Under the pieces are notes generated by a model. That model searched no databases, had not been told where the DNA came from, and saw nothing but the letters and a program-made list of their open reading frames with translations. Below, piece by piece: positions 1 to 9,612 of a stretch of 62,748 nt of DNA. The DNA is from Dolomitihabitans soli (GTDB taxonomy: Bacteria > Actinomycetota > Actinomycetes > Streptosporangiales > Streptosporangiaceae): the NCBI RefSeq assembly GCF_022213955.1, contig NZ_JAKNTW010000051.1, forward strand, positions 1 through 62,748. The letters run 5' to 3'. Made by a program: the position numbers and the translations under genes. The stretch's first letter is position 1. Every line of letters begins with the position of its first letter.

Positions 1-315
1 CTGCTCGAAGGGCCTGCCCTGATCGGCTTCTTCTCTCCGTCCTGCCAGCCCTGTACGGAGCTGATGCCGCGTTTCATCGACCATGCCCGCCACACCTCGG
101 CTGCGGTGCTCGCTGTCGTCGTCACCCACAGTGATGATGAGGCCGTCGCCGACGTGGAACGCCTTGCTGAGGTGGCGCGTGTCGTGGTCGAGGCGCCTCA
201 GGCCGCTATTCAGAGCGCTTTCCAGGTCGCCGGTTATCCGGCCCTCTTCGTGATCGGTGCGGATGGCAGGGTCACCGACAACGATCCCGTGTTGCCCGCC
301 ACGGTCAGCGCATGA
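1..315 (+). CDS. Thioredoxin-fold (TlpA-like) protein, 5'-truncated by window edge
   Basis: The frame is open to the left edge, so the true start lies outside; the first internal ATG at 64 falls after the active site and is not the start. A CQPC motif (codons at 46-57) sits at the end of a hydrophobic beta strand (LIGFFSPS), the usual place of the CxxC redox pair in thioredoxin-fold proteins. Near the C-terminus the segment [14 protein letters not shown] carries the cis-proline loop (YP) of the fold. This suggests a disulfide oxidoreductase of the TlpA/MauD type acting outside the membrane. The partner cannot be told from a fragment. The stop overlaps a short ATG frame (ATGA). Confidence 0.7.
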   Translation: MLEGPALIGFFSPSCQPCTELMPRFIDHARHTSAAVLAVVVTHSDDEAVADVERLAEVARVVVEAPQAAIQSAFQVAGYPALFVIGADGRVTDNDPVLPATVSA

Positions 316-413
316 TCGGAACGGCGAAGGCGGCTGCGGGGGTCGCCCTGCGCGCGGCCCTGGGATTGATGGCGGTCTACGTCCTCCCGGCTGGACGCCG
401 AGCGGCATCCTGA
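312..413 (+). CDS. Small hydrophobic ORF overlapping the thioredoxin-like gene
   Basis: A 33-codon frame starts inside the stop of the previous gene (ATGA overlap) and encodes a mostly hydrophobic peptide rich in Ala, Leu and Val that could form one membrane segment. It ends just where the streptogrisin remnant begins, so it may be a truncated gene rather than a complete one. No family is recognised. Confidence 0.2.
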   Translation: MIGTAKAAAGVALRAALGLMAVYVLPAGRRAAS

Positions 414-514
414 CCTCCGGCGGCACCGGCAACTGCGCCGCCAGAGGCACCACTTACTTCCAGCCGGTCGGGGAGCCGCTGTCGGCCTTCGGGCTCACGC
501 TGGTCACCGGTTGA
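402..514 (+). pseudogene. C-terminal scrap of a streptogrisin-type (S1E) serine protease
   Basis: Frame 2 reads [11 protein letters not shown], then [19 protein letters not shown], and a stop at 512-514. This matches the well-known C-terminal end of streptogrisin/alpha-lytic-type proteases (pattern GxTSGGSGNC...GGTTFFQPVNEIL..YGLTL). The catalytic triad, signal and propeptide are absent, and the upstream frame changes register. Only the last 35 or so codons survive, so this is a gene remnant. The identification rests on my memory of the family pattern. Confidence 0.6.
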
Positions 515-525
515 GCCCCGGATCG

Positions 526-1836
526 TCAGCCGTGGTCGCGGCGCTGGACGTACAGGCGGCGGCCCTGCGGGCCGGTCCATTCCAGCCGGACGACACCGGG
601 CACGGCGGCCTCGGCGCTGCGTGAGGGGTCGGCCCAGTAGCCGAAGCGCGGGTTGCGGAAGAACGTCGCCCAGAGCCGGCCGCTGTGGTCCTTGAAGATG
701 TTGTTGTGGCCGGCGCCGACGCCCATGGTCCACCGTTCGGAATACGGCCCCTCGAAGCGGTCGGAGACGGCGACGACCGCGTCGTAGTGGTACTGCACGC
801 GGCCGGCGGCAGGCGGGTCGTAGGCGTAGCGGGTGCTGCCGTCGGGGTTGGCCGAGCTCCGGTTCCAGGCGGCGTGCAGGAGGTAGTACTTGCCGCCGTG
901 TTTGAACACGTACGCGCCTTCGAGGTACGGCTCGGGCGCGTAGGGCGTCTGCCGGAACGCCGGGAGACCGGTCACCGGGACGATGTCCTCCATGTCGTCC
1001 CTGAACTTGGCGTACAGGTGGTTGTGCAGCACCAGCCACGCGTCGTCGCCCTCGGTGTAAAGGCTGCCGTCGATGTGGTGGTACGCGCCGGGCTTGATGA
1101 AGGCGGGCCCGCCGATGAAGGAGTCGCCGAAGGGCTTGTCGTGGTTGCCCTCCACGAGCCGGTACGGCCCCTCGACCCCGCCCTCGCTCACGAGCAGAAA
1201 CGAGCCGACCTTCTGGGAGTGGTCGCCCATGCACGCCGCGATGTACCACTTGCCGCGGAAGTGGTGCACCTCCGGGGCCCAGGCGTTGCCCCGCTTGCCG
1301 AACTGCTCGTCGTTCCAGTACTCCTGCCACGGGGCGACCACCACGCGTCCTGGCCGGTTCTCACCGGCGAACTCGGGCGACCACACCTTGCCCTTCTCGG
1401 CGCCGGGCCGGATACGTGTGGTGTCCGCCAGCCTCCACGGCCCCTGCAGGGACGAGGACACCCATACGAAGATGCCGTCGTTCCACGGGCCCGGCCCGGC
1501 GAGGCCGGCCGGGCGGGTGGTGCCCGTGGCTACGTAGACCGGGCGGCCGTTGACGACGAAGCAGTTCACGTAGGTGTCCCGCATCCAGACCCGGCCGAGC
1601 TCCTTGTCGCGGGGGCGCTGCTCGAGCGGGAGGATGAAGGAGTTGTCCGCGCGCGGCCACAGGTCCAGGCGGGTGTCGGCGAGGCCGTAGGGCTCGGGGT
1701 CGGGCCAGTTGGACGGGTGTCTCCGCAACGAAGCGGCCTCCGCGCTCGCGGGCAGCGCCGCCGCCCCCAGCACGCCGGCGGCCCCGGCCAGCACGAACCT
1801 ACGGTTCACGTGCGACTCGTTTCCGGCATCAGTCAT
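526..1836 (-). CDS. Secreted glycoside hydrolase, GH43-like five-bladed propeller
   Basis: 436 residues. The N-terminus has a Tat-like signal (NRRFVLAGAAG, residues 11-21, then an Ala-rich stretch to about 35). GH43/62-type landmarks follow in order: an Asp in a RDTYV context (about 87), WAPEVHHF (186-193), HHIDGS with an Asp at 256, and YLEGAY with a Glu at 306 that fits the general acid. The repeats of GPYR/GPWR and a conserved GHNNIFKD near the end suit the propeller fold. The likely substrate is a plant arabinan, xylan or galactan side chain; the exact activity cannot be read from sequence. It is transcribed alone, next to a LacI remnant that may once have controlled it. Confidence 0.8.
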   Translation of the reverse strand: MTDAGNESHVNRRFVLAGAAGVLGAAALPASAEAASLRRHPSNWPDPEPYGLADTRLDLWPRADNSFILPLEQRPRDKELGRVWMRDTYVNCFVVNGRPVYVATGTTRPAGLAGPGPWNDGIFVWVSSSLQGPWRLADTTRIRPGAEKGKVWSPEFAGENRPGRVVVAPWQEYWNDEQFGKRGNAWAPEVHHFRGKWYIAACMGDHSQKVGSFLLVSEGGVEGPYRLVEGNHDKPFGDSFIGGPAFIKPGAYHHIDGSLYTEGDDAWLVLHNHLYAKFRDDMEDIVPVTGLPAFRQTPYAPEPYLEGAYVFKHGGKYYLLHAAWNRSSANPDGSTRYAYDPPAAGRVQYHYDAVVAVSDRFEGPYSERWTMGVGAGHNNIFKDHSGRLWATFFRNPRFGYWADPSRSAEAAVPGVVRLEWTGPQGRRLYVQRRDHG

Positions 1837-2029
1837 CGGTCATGTCCTCTCACATCAGCCCTCTGCCCAGCGGCCGGTTGTCGCGTGGCAGGCCGAGGAC
1901 GAGCCCCTGGTGCCATAGCTGCGCGAAAGGGCCGCCGATGTGCAGCATGTGGAGAGTCTGCCGAAGTCTGCTGATTTACGTCAATAAGCCGGAAGAAATC
2001 CGTCGTCCTGGACCCAAGGAGACCTGTCC

Positions 2030-2365
2030 ATCGCTCGCGGGCCGGCACCGGCTGCTCGACCGGGCCCCCGGCATCACCGCGATCTACGCGCAGAGCGACC
2101 TCATGGCGGTCGGCGTGCTCAACGCGCTGCACGAGCTAGGGCGTCCGATCCCTGGTGACCGCTCTGTCGTCGGCTGTGAACCATCCCGCCGCTGACGACC
2201 GTCCGCATGCCGTTCTTCGACGCCGGAGCGGCCGCCGTCCGCCGCCTCCTCCTCGATCGCATCGCGTCCAGAAGCGCATCGCCGAAGGATGTCATCGTCC
2301 CGTATCCATGGTCTGCCGCGCTTCCACCGCCTCCGCACCGGCCGGAAAAGACGATCCGCCTAGCT
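2030..2365 (+). pseudogene. Remnant of a LacI-family regulator (C-terminal part, frameshifted)
   Basis: From about 2030 the frame reads RLLDRAPGITAIYAQSDLMA, then VGVLNALHELGRPIPGD, typical of the effector domain of LacI/GalR proteins (ITA..A.SD.MA.G...AL...G..VPGD). After SVVG the frame shifts, and the adjacent frame continues with PPLTTVRMPFFDAGAAAVR and LLLDRI, the usual dimerisation end. The DNA-binding half and most of the core are missing. This is a decayed regulator lying between the GH43-like gene and the intact LacI gene, whose 3' end it touches. Confidence 0.7.
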
Positions 2366-3301
2366 GATCGGGACGGTGAGGCGGCGTCTGGTGGGTGGTG
2401 GCTCCCTGCGCTCGCCGAGGAGGGTCATGAGCTGGTCCATGGCCACCTCGCCGAGCTTTTCGCCGTCCACGTCGATCGAGGGGACGTCGTCCAGGCCGAG
2501 ACTCTCGACGACCATGCGCTCCGAGCTGACCACGACCTCGCGGATTCCGCGGCGCAGCAGGGCGAACATGAGGCCAAGGCCGATCGAGGTCGCGTAGGGG
2601 ACTACGGCGGTGGCGCGGGCGGCCACCACGGCCTCCGCCGTCTCGACCCCGGCGGCGAACGTCGAGGGGTAGGGGCCGAGCATGGTCAGCGTCGCGCCGC
2701 TCGACTCGGCCGCGGCGCGGATGGCCGACTGGCGCTGGCGATCCTGCCAGGAGCCCGCCGGGCCGCCGATGTAGACGATGCGCTCGTGGCCCTTCTCGAC
2801 GAACCAGGTGACGAGCGCGCCGAAGGCGGTGGCCGTGTCGGCGACCGCCGAGGTCATGCCCTCGATCTCGCGATCGATGAGCACGGTCGGCTTGAACGAC
2901 GAGGCGGCGCGGACGATCTCGTCCGAACCTCGGGGCGCGGCAAGCAGGAAGCCGTCGACCTGGTGCGCAAGTTGCTCGACCGCGGCGAGCTGGGCTGCGT
3001 GCTCCAGAGAGTGCACCGCGATGGTCAGCTGCATGCCCGAGTCGGCCGCGCGCGCCTGGGCACCGCCGATGATCGGGTTGAAGAAGGTGTTGTCGAGCGT
3101 GGGCACCACGACCGCGACCACCCCGGCCTTCCCGCGGGCCAGCTGGGTGGCTGCCCGGTTGGGGACGAATCCGAGCTGCTCAGCGGCTGCGCGGACGCGG
3201 GCCACCGTTTCCGGGGCGGCCAGGTCCGGCCGGCCCAGGGCGCGGGAGGCCGTCGCCTTGGAAACCCCGGCCAGCGCGGCGACGTCCGCGAGTGTCGGCA
3301 C
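2360..3301 (-). CDS. LacI-family transcriptional regulator
   Basis: 313 residues from a GTG at 3301, chosen because AAGGAG lies seven bases upstream and because the product then begins with the standard LacI helix-turn-helix (PTLADVAALAGVSKATASRAL, residues 2-22, hinge to about 55). The periplasmic-binding-like effector domain follows, including NTFFNPI and a VVSSERM segment. The gene faces the ABC transporter operon, and paired GGAACCGGTTCC-type palindromes at 3381-3404 lie between them, so it most likely represses that operon and responds to the imported compound. An upstream in-frame ATG at 3361 is possible but has no ribosome site. Confidence 0.88.
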   Translation of the reverse strand: MPTLADVAALAGVSKATASRALGRPDLAAPETVARVRAAAEQLGFVPNRAATQLARGKAGVVAVVVPTLDNTFFNPIIGGAQARAADSGMQLTIAVHSLEHAAQLAAVEQLAHQVDGFLLAAPRGSDEIVRAASSFKPTVLIDREIEGMTSAVADTATAFGALVTWFVEKGHERIVYIGGPAGSWQDRQRQSAIRAAAESSGATLTMLGPYPSTFAAGVETAEAVVAARATAVVPYATSIGLGLMFALLRRGIREVVVSSERMVVESLGLDDVPSIDVDGEKLGEVAMDQLMTLLGERREPPPTRRRLTVPIS

Positions 3302-3358
3302 TGATTCTCCTTGAGTCGTTACAGGGAATTCACAACGGGGTTTGTGCGCGAGGCCTCT

Positions 3359-3404
3359 CATAATCTATGGTCAGGCTCCTGGAACCGGTTCCGCAACCGG
3401 TTCC
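3359..3404 (+). promoter_or_regulatory. Promoter -10 and tandem LacI-type operators of the ABC operon
   Basis: A CATAAT hexamer at 3359-3364 could be the -10 box. No convincing -35 hexamer stands 16-18 bases upstream. Immediately downstream are two abutting palindromes: GGAACCGGTTCC (3381-3392) and GCAACCGGTTCC (3393-3404). Their CG-centred symmetry is typical of LacI-family operators, and their place just after the predicted start of transcription suits repression by the divergent LacI protein. Confidence 0.65.
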
Positions 3405-4257
3405 ATCAAAGCGTACGCCACCGAGAAAGGACGCCGACATCTCCCGCAAATCGGCCTTTCTACTGGTGCCTGGTCTCGTCCTTCTCGTCGCGGGTTTCCT
3501 CATCCCCTCCGCCGCGATGCTCTTCGCGCCGCCGGACGTGCCGGCCAGCGAGATCTTCGCACGCCTGGGCGAGATGCTCACGGATCCCTACGACCTGGAG
3601 GTGATCGGGCGCACGGTCGGGCTGGCTCTGGCTGTCACGATCATCTGCGTCGTCCTCGGCTTTCCCATCGCCTACTGGCTCGCCCGCTCGCCGTCACGCT
3701 GGAGCGGAGTCTTCCTGGCAGTGGCGATCTTCCCATTGATGCTGAGCAACGTGGTGCGTACGTTCGGCTGGCTAGTGATTCTCGGCTCCAAGGGCGCGCT
3801 CGGCCAACTGCTCGTCCAGCTCGGCATCGTCGAGGTGGCGCCACAGCTGCTCTACACCAAGCTGGCGATCATCCTCGGCCTCACCCAGCTGTTCCTCCCG
3901 CTGGCGATCATCTCCTGCTACTCGGCCGTCGCGCAGGTCGATCCTGGCCTGGACGACGCCTCGCGCGGACTCGGCGGGAGCAGGATCCGCACGATGTGGA
4001 GCATCGTCATCCCGCTGACCATGCCGGGCATCGTGGTGGCCGCCACCCTGGTCTTCGCAGGGTCGGTCACCGCCTACACGACGCCCTATCTGCTCGGCGG
4101 GTCCAGCCAGCGGATGCTCTCCACGCAGCTCTTCAACTACGCGAGCACCACGGTCGACTGGGCCTCCGCCTCGGCGACGGCGCTCATCATGACGGTCCTG
4201 GTCTTCCTGATCTCCGGGCTCTCCTCGCTGATCGGGCGGAAGGGGGCCACCTCATGA
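3367..4257 (+). CDS. ABC transporter permease, PotB-like
   Basis: Up to 296 residues with about six membrane helices and the permease loop DDASRGLGGSRIRTMW (EAA-type motif) near residues 197-212. It resembles PotB-type permeases of spermidine/putrescine and related transporters. The start is uncertain: the only ATG (3367) lies upstream of the operator palindromes, whereas a good ribosome site (GAAAGGA, 3425-3431) stands seven bases before an in-frame ATC at 3439, exactly where homology should begin. Either the operators lie inside the coding region or a non-standard start is used. The stop overlaps the next ATG (ATGA), so the genes are translationally coupled. Confidence 0.85.
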   Translation: MVRLLEPVPQPVPSKRTPPRKDADISRKSAFLLVPGLVLLVAGFLIPSAAMLFAPPDVPASEIFARLGEMLTDPYDLEVIGRTVGLALAVTIICVVLGFPIAYWLARSPSRWSGVFLAVAIFPLMLSNVVRTFGWLVILGSKGALGQLLVQLGIVEVAPQLLYTKLAIILGLTQLFLPLAIISCYSAVAQVDPGLDDASRGLGGSRIRTMWSIVIPLTMPGIVVAATLVFAGSVTAYTTPYLLGGSSQRMLSTQLFNYASTTVDWASASATALIMTVLVFLISGLSSLIGRKGATS

Positions 4258-5041
4258 AGCGGCCGATCACAGCGGCGCTCGCGGTCATCGGCTACGTCAT
4301 CATGATCGTGCCGATCATCTTCGTGGTCGCCACCGCCTTCACGGCCGGAAGCACCCTGAGGTTCCCGCCCGAAGGGATCTCGCTGCGCTGGTTCGACGAG
4401 GCGCTCGGCTACGAGCCGTTCATCGAGGCCGCGATCTCCAGCCTGGGGCTCGCCGTACTCGCCACCGCGCTCGCGCTGCTGGTCGGCGTGCCTGTCACGC
4501 TCGCCATCCACCGTGGAAAACTCCCTGGTAAGGGCTTGGTCGAGGGGTTGTTCCTGTCGCCGCTCATCGTCCCTGAGCTGGTCGTCGGCCTCGCGCTGTA
4601 CCAGCAGCTGATGATCGGCATGGACCTGGACAACTTCAGCACCCTGCTGGTCGGGCACACGGCGCTGATGCTGCCCTACGCGGTGCGCGTGACCGGTGCC
4701 TCGCTCGCGCTGGCCGACCCCGCGCTGGAGGAGGCCGCCCGGGGTCTCGGTGCCTCGCCGCTGCGCGCGTTCTTCACCGTGACGTTGCCCGTCCTGCGTC
4801 CGGGAATCTTCTCTGCCGGGCTGCTCAGCATGGTCACGTCCGTCAACAACGTGCCGCTGTCGCTGCTGCTGCAGGGACGCGACTTCCGGACGCTGCCGGT
4901 GACGATGCTCGACTACGTGCAGCAGTCGTATGACCCGATGGTCGCCGCCGCTTCCACCCTCATCCTGGCCGCCACCGTGGTCATCGCGGTGATCGCCGAG
5001 CGCACGGTCGGATTCGCCAAGATCTTCGGAGGGATCAATCA

Positions 5042-5045
<4 letters not shown>
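4254..5045 (+). CDS. ABC transporter permease, PotC-like
   Basis: 263 residues from the ATG that overlaps the previous stop. Six membrane helices can be traced, the first at residues 7-28, and the EAA-type loop reads LEEAARGLGASPLRAF, the contact point with the ATPase. It pairs with the preceding PotB-like permease to form the channel. The stop overlaps the ATG of the ATPase gene by four bases, so all three are expected to be made in balance. Confidence 0.88.
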
Positions 5046-6019
<974 letters not shown>

Positions 6020-6032
6020 AAGAAGGAACCCC

Positions 6033-7085
6033 ATGCTCACGCGCCGTGCCGTACTGGCCGCTGCTCTGACAGTGCTCGCCGCAGCCGGATGTGCCGGCTC
6101 CGGCTCCGGTGACAAACAGGCCGATCAGGACACCATCGTCGTCAGCACCTTCCCTTTCGGTGTGAAGGAGTTCGAGCAGGCGGTCGTCGCTCCGTTCACC
6201 AAGCAGACGGGGATCAAGGTCGAGCTGGACACCGGGTCCAACGCCGACCGACTGTCGAAGCTGAAGCTCGCCAAGGGTGAGCCGGAGGCGGACGTGGTGC
6301 TGATCTCCGATTACTTCGCCGCACTCGGGCAGAAGGACGGCCTCTTCCAAAAGGTCGACGTGCCCACCATCAAGGAGCTCGCGCCGTTCGCGACCGAGGG
6401 CGCCTACGACGGGCCGGCCTACACGCACCAGCTCAACGGGATCATCTACAACACCGACAAGCTCAGCCAGAAGCAGGCCGCCGACTGGGAGCTGTTCGCG
6501 AGCGCGGCGCACAAGGGGAAGGTCGCGCTTCCCGATATTTCGGTGACCGCCGGACAACTCGTGATTTCGGGAGTGGGTGAGTCGTACGGCAAGGGCCCCT
6601 ACGACATCGACACCTCGTTGAAGACCCTGGCCGGCTGGGCGCCGAACGTCCTGCAGTTCTACAACTCCTCGACCGAGGTCACGAACCTGCTGACCCAAGG
6701 CGAGATCGTCGCTGCCGACGCGCTGAGCGGCTTCGCCACCAAGCTCGTCACCTCGGGCGAGCCGATCGCCTGGACGGCTCCCGCCAAGGGCCGCTACATG
6801 GCCACCAACCGGGCGATGATCCCCAAGGGCGCGCGCAACCAGCAGGGAGCGGCGAAGTTCATCGACTACATGCTGTCGGTCGAGGCGCAGAGTGCCATGG
6901 CGAAGGCCGCCGGTGACCTGCCCACGAATCCGAAGGCCGAGATCCCGGCCGACATCGCCAAGGTGACGGGCGAGGCGGCGAAGGACCCCGTGGCCGCCGG
7001 GTTCAAGACGCTCGACCCCGCCCAACTCGTCGACACCCGCACCACCTGGGTCGACCGCTTCACCCGCGAGGTGGCCGGCAAGTGA
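6033..7085 (+). CDS. Solute-binding lipoprotein of the PotD-like ABC transporter
   Basis: 350 residues with a lipoprotein signal: positively charged start (LTRRA), hydrophobic stretch and lipobox AAGC with Cys20. AAGAAGGAA at 6019-6027 is the ribosome site. The mature part follows the two-lobed pattern of the PotD/iron-type family 1 binding proteins (FPFGVKEFEQ, then ITPKG-like MIPKGARNQQGAAKFIDYML near residue 270). It captures the substrate for the importer. The substrate is unknown; the coupled deaminase-like gene suggests an amine or nucleoside-like compound. The stop overlaps the next GTG start. Confidence 0.88.
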   Translation: MLTRRAVLAAALTVLAAAGCAGSGSGDKQADQDTIVVSTFPFGVKEFEQAVVAPFTKQTGIKVELDTGSNADRLSKLKLAKGEPEADVVLISDYFAALGQKDGLFQKVDVPTIKELAPFATEGAYDGPAYTHQLNGIIYNTDKLSQKQAADWELFASAAHKGKVALPDISVTAGQLVISGVGESYGKGPYDIDTSLKTLAGWAPNVLQFYNSSTEVTNLLTQGEIVAADALSGFATKLVTSGEPIAWTAPAKGRYMATNRAMIPKGARNQQGAAKFIDYMLSVEAQSAMAKAAGDLPTNPKAEIPADIAKVTGEAAKDPVAAGFKTLDPAQLVDTRTTWVDRFTREVAGK

Positions 7086-8155
7086 ATCTTGACCTGATGC
7101 CCAAGGTCGATCTGCACTGCCACCTCATCGGCACCGTGCGCGCCTCGACCTTCGCCGAACTGGCCAGGCGGGAGGGGCTCGACCTGCCCGACACACCCGA
7201 GCGGATCTACGCGGATGTGAACTCGCTTCCGCCGGACCCGGCGCTCTACCTGAACACCCGGATCCCGGTTCCGCAGGGCAGGAGCGCGGACGAGCCCGAG
7301 GTCTCCTACTCGCTGTTCCAGGTGTCCTCGTGGGTCGTCCAGGTCCTGCGCGACGCCGACGATCTCACCAGGATCACCTATGAGGCGTTCGAGGCCGCCC
7401 ACCGGACCAGCGCGACCAGGCATCTCGAGCTCTCCTTCGACGCGCTGACCGAACATCAGGAGAAACTCGGCTACGCCACGGTGATCGAGGCGTACGCCGA
7501 GGGCATCAGGATGGCGGAACGCGACTTCGGCATGTCGGGCAGGCTCATCGCGGCCATCGACCGGAGCACGTCGGGCGAGGAGGCGCTCTCCTGGGTACGC
7601 ACGGTTGTGGACGACCCGCACGACTACGTGGCGGGGATCGGGCTGGACAACCTGGAGACCGCCGGGCCGCCCGAGCGGTTCGAGGCCGCCTTCCGGCTCG
7701 CCGGTGAGGCCGGGCTCCGCCGTACCGCTCACTCCTCCGAGCACGCGCCCGTCGCCGTCAACACGATCACCTGCCTCGACACGCTCGGGTGCGACCGGAT
7801 CGACCACGGCTACTTCGTACTCGAGGACGACGAGGTCGTCGCCAGGGTCAGGGACGAGCAGATCCCGTTCACCGTCATCTCGACCACCTCGCGGCGGTCG
7901 TGGCGGCCGTGGCGGAGGGCGTCGATCGCGGCGATGCTCGAGGCCGGGCTCAACGTCATTCCCGCTTCCGACGACCCGGGGATGTTCCCGACGTCGCTGG
8001 CGAACGAGTATCGGATCCTCTCCGACCAGCTCGCCGTACCGGATGAGCGGTTGCGTGCGATGGCGCTGGCCGGGGTGGAGGCGTGTTGGCTGCCGGAGCC
8101 TGAGAAGGACGCGCTGCGCAAGCGCTTCGAAAGCGAACTCGCGAACATGGAGTGA
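7082..8155 (+). CDS. Adenosine-deaminase-like metal-dependent hydrolase
   Basis: 357 residues from a GTG overlapping the previous stop (GTGA); an internal ATG (codon 6) is an alternative. The deaminase landmarks are all present: DLHCHL (metal ligands H12 and H14), HSSE near 217-220 in place of the usual HAGE (catalytic Glu kept), RIDHGY (His near 241) and SDDPGMF (metal-binding and catalytic Asp near 296). The spacing matches true adenosine deaminases. Coupling to the ABC importer suggests that it deaminates the imported compound, perhaps a purine nucleoside or an analogue. The HSSE change and the odd transporter type argue against assigning adenosine with certainty. Confidence 0.82.
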   Translation: MNLDLMPKVDLHCHLIGTVRASTFAELARREGLDLPDTPERIYADVNSLPPDPALYLNTRIPVPQGRSADEPEVSYSLFQVSSWVVQVLRDADDLTRITYEAFEAAHRTSATRHLELSFDALTEHQEKLGYATVIEAYAEGIRMAERDFGMSGRLIAAIDRSTSGEEALSWVRTVVDDPHDYVAGIGLDNLETAGPPERFEAAFRLAGEAGLRRTAHSSEHAPVAVNTITCLDTLGCDRIDHGYFVLEDDEVVARVRDEQIPFTVISTTSRRSWRPWRRASIAAMLEAGLNVIPASDDPGMFPTSLANEYRILSDQLAVPDERLRAMALAGVEACWLPEPEKDALRKRFESELANME

Positions 8156-8165
8156 CCGGCATGCC

Positions 8166-8270
8166 GCCGAGCCGGTTGGCCGCGTTGGCCTTGGCCACCA
8201 GGGAGACCAGTGCGGCGATCCGGTCGTCGTCGTAGTGCTCGCGCACCTGGGCCCAGGTCTGGCCGGACAC
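8166..8270 (-). pseudogene. Fragment of a carboxymuconolactone decarboxylase/AhpD-family gene
   Basis: On the minus strand 35 codons read VSGQTWAQVREHYDDDRIAA then LVSLVAKANAANRLG, matching the C-terminal helical part of small carboxymuconolactone-decarboxylase-like proteins (pattern W..V..HYDD..IA.LV..IA..N..NRL). The CxxC/His active-site region that should precede it and the C-terminal tail are missing. It lies between two complete genes, so it is a leftover piece. Confidence 0.55.
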
Positions 8271-8352
8271 GCCGTGGTGGGCGGGAGCGGCGGTCGGAGA
8301 CGCGTGAATCGTGGAGACCCCGCCCGAGGTCTCCACGATCATGCCGCGCTCA

Positions 8353-9612
8353 CTACTTCGGAGTGTCCCCCAGGTCATCGACATAGCCGGTGGTCTCGAA
8401 GGTCTGCTGCAGCAGCGGCGTGGCAGTCCCAGCCTCGAGGACGTCGAGTTCCAGCCCCTTGCCGGTCTTGGGGTCGAAGATCAGACGGTAGGTGATCCTG
8501 CCGGGCTCGCCGGCGTCGTCCGGTCCGGTCGTGTCGAGGGCCACCCCGGTACGGCCGAGCGCGTCGGTCACTCCCGTCTGCGACTTCAGCCCGGACGCCG
8601 AGTCGGCCAGCACCTGATAAAGAGCGGCCCGGGTTCCCGGCGTGATCGGCGCGGTCAGCAGATCGGCGCCCGTCTGCCACATGTAGTCGGCGAGCTTCTT
8701 GTCATCCTTGGCGGAACTCTTGGCGTACAGGCTCTCCAGCCTGGTCTTGAGCCCCTGCTTGTCGGTCGGCAGCTCCGAGAGGTTCGACCAGGTCAGGCTG
8801 GGGTTGGCGATCGACACAACGCTGTTGGGCAGGTCTTCTTCAATGCGGCCGGAGGCGTCGTCGGACAGGCGCGGCGAACCGGCCCGCTTCCAGTTCGCCT
8901 CGTCGGCCGGAGTCGCGAACGAGACCTTCACGTCCTGGTTGGGCACCCGGCGACCGTCCGTGCCATTGAGCGAGCGCCAGGTGTCCGTCGTCTCCGAAAG
9001 GCTCGCGGCGTACGGCAGTCGCGTGGTCTTCAGCTGATAAATCTTCTTGTCGAACTCCTTCATGGCGGCATTGAGCTCGTCGGGCTTGCCCTTCAGCTCC
9101 TCCTTCTTGGCTTCCTGCTCCTTGTGCAGCTTCTTGATCTCGGCCGCGTACTCGCCCGGGGCCACACGGACCAACTGGGCGGTGCGCACCCGGGAGTACC
9201 AGACGTTGCCGGAGCCGGCCGGCTCCTCGGCGGCCACCTTGGCCGCGGCCAGCAGAATGGTCCGGGTGTTTCCGATCTTCGTGCCGGTGGAGATCTCGAC
9301 GTTTCCGGAGGTCACGCCGTCGGAAACGCTCGAACTCGCGCCGCTGGCGGTGACCGCGCTCGGCGAGGAGCCGCCTGAGACGACCTGGGGGACGATGATC
9401 GCGGCGGCGGCGAGCCCCGCCACGGCCATACCTGCGATCAGATAGAGGGGGCGACGCTGGGACATGAAGATCCTCCGGGTGTGCTGAGGGACGCGGGGCG
9501 TCTGGAATGCGCGGGCGAGATCCGCCGAGCGCCGCCGCCGATGCGCGTCCTCGGTGAGTGTGTCGGGACGCAGCGTGGCGATCACTTCGTTCACCGAGTC
9601 GTTGTCGTTCAT
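8353..9612 (-). CDS. CU044_5270-like membrane-anchored protein, sigma-factor partner
   Basis: 419 residues from an ATG that overlaps the stop of the sigma-factor gene (ATGA). Residues 1-55 are charged and cytoplasmic (MNDNDSVNEVIATLRPDTL, then a Lys/Arg stretch), one membrane helix follows (about 59-82), and the rest should be outside, with a lysine- and glutamate-rich coiled-coil-like segment near residues 150-185. The layout and the context match the CU044_5270 family found next to ECF sigma factors in Streptosporangiales. A role as anti-sigma or sensor protein is inferred from position only. Confidence 0.75.
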   Translation of the reverse strand: MNDNDSVNEVIATLRPDTLTEDAHRRRRSADLARAFQTPRVPQHTRRIFMSQRRPLYLIAGMAVAGLAAAAIIVPQVVSGGSSPSAVTASGASSSVSDGVTSGNVEISTGTKIGNTRTILLAAAKVAAEEPAGSGNVWYSRVRTAQLVRVAPGEYAAEIKKLHKEQEAKKEELKGKPDELNAAMKEFDKKIYQLKTTRLPYAASLSETTDTWRSLNGTDGRRVPNQDVKVSFATPADEANWKRAGSPRLSDDASGRIEEDLPNSVVSIANPSLTWSNLSELPTDKQGLKTRLESLYAKSSAKDDKKLADYMWQTGADLLTAPITPGTRAALYQVLADSASGLKSQTGVTDALGRTGVALDTTGPDDAGEPGRITYRLIFDPKTGKGLELDVLEAGTATPLLQQTFETTGYVDDLGDTPK

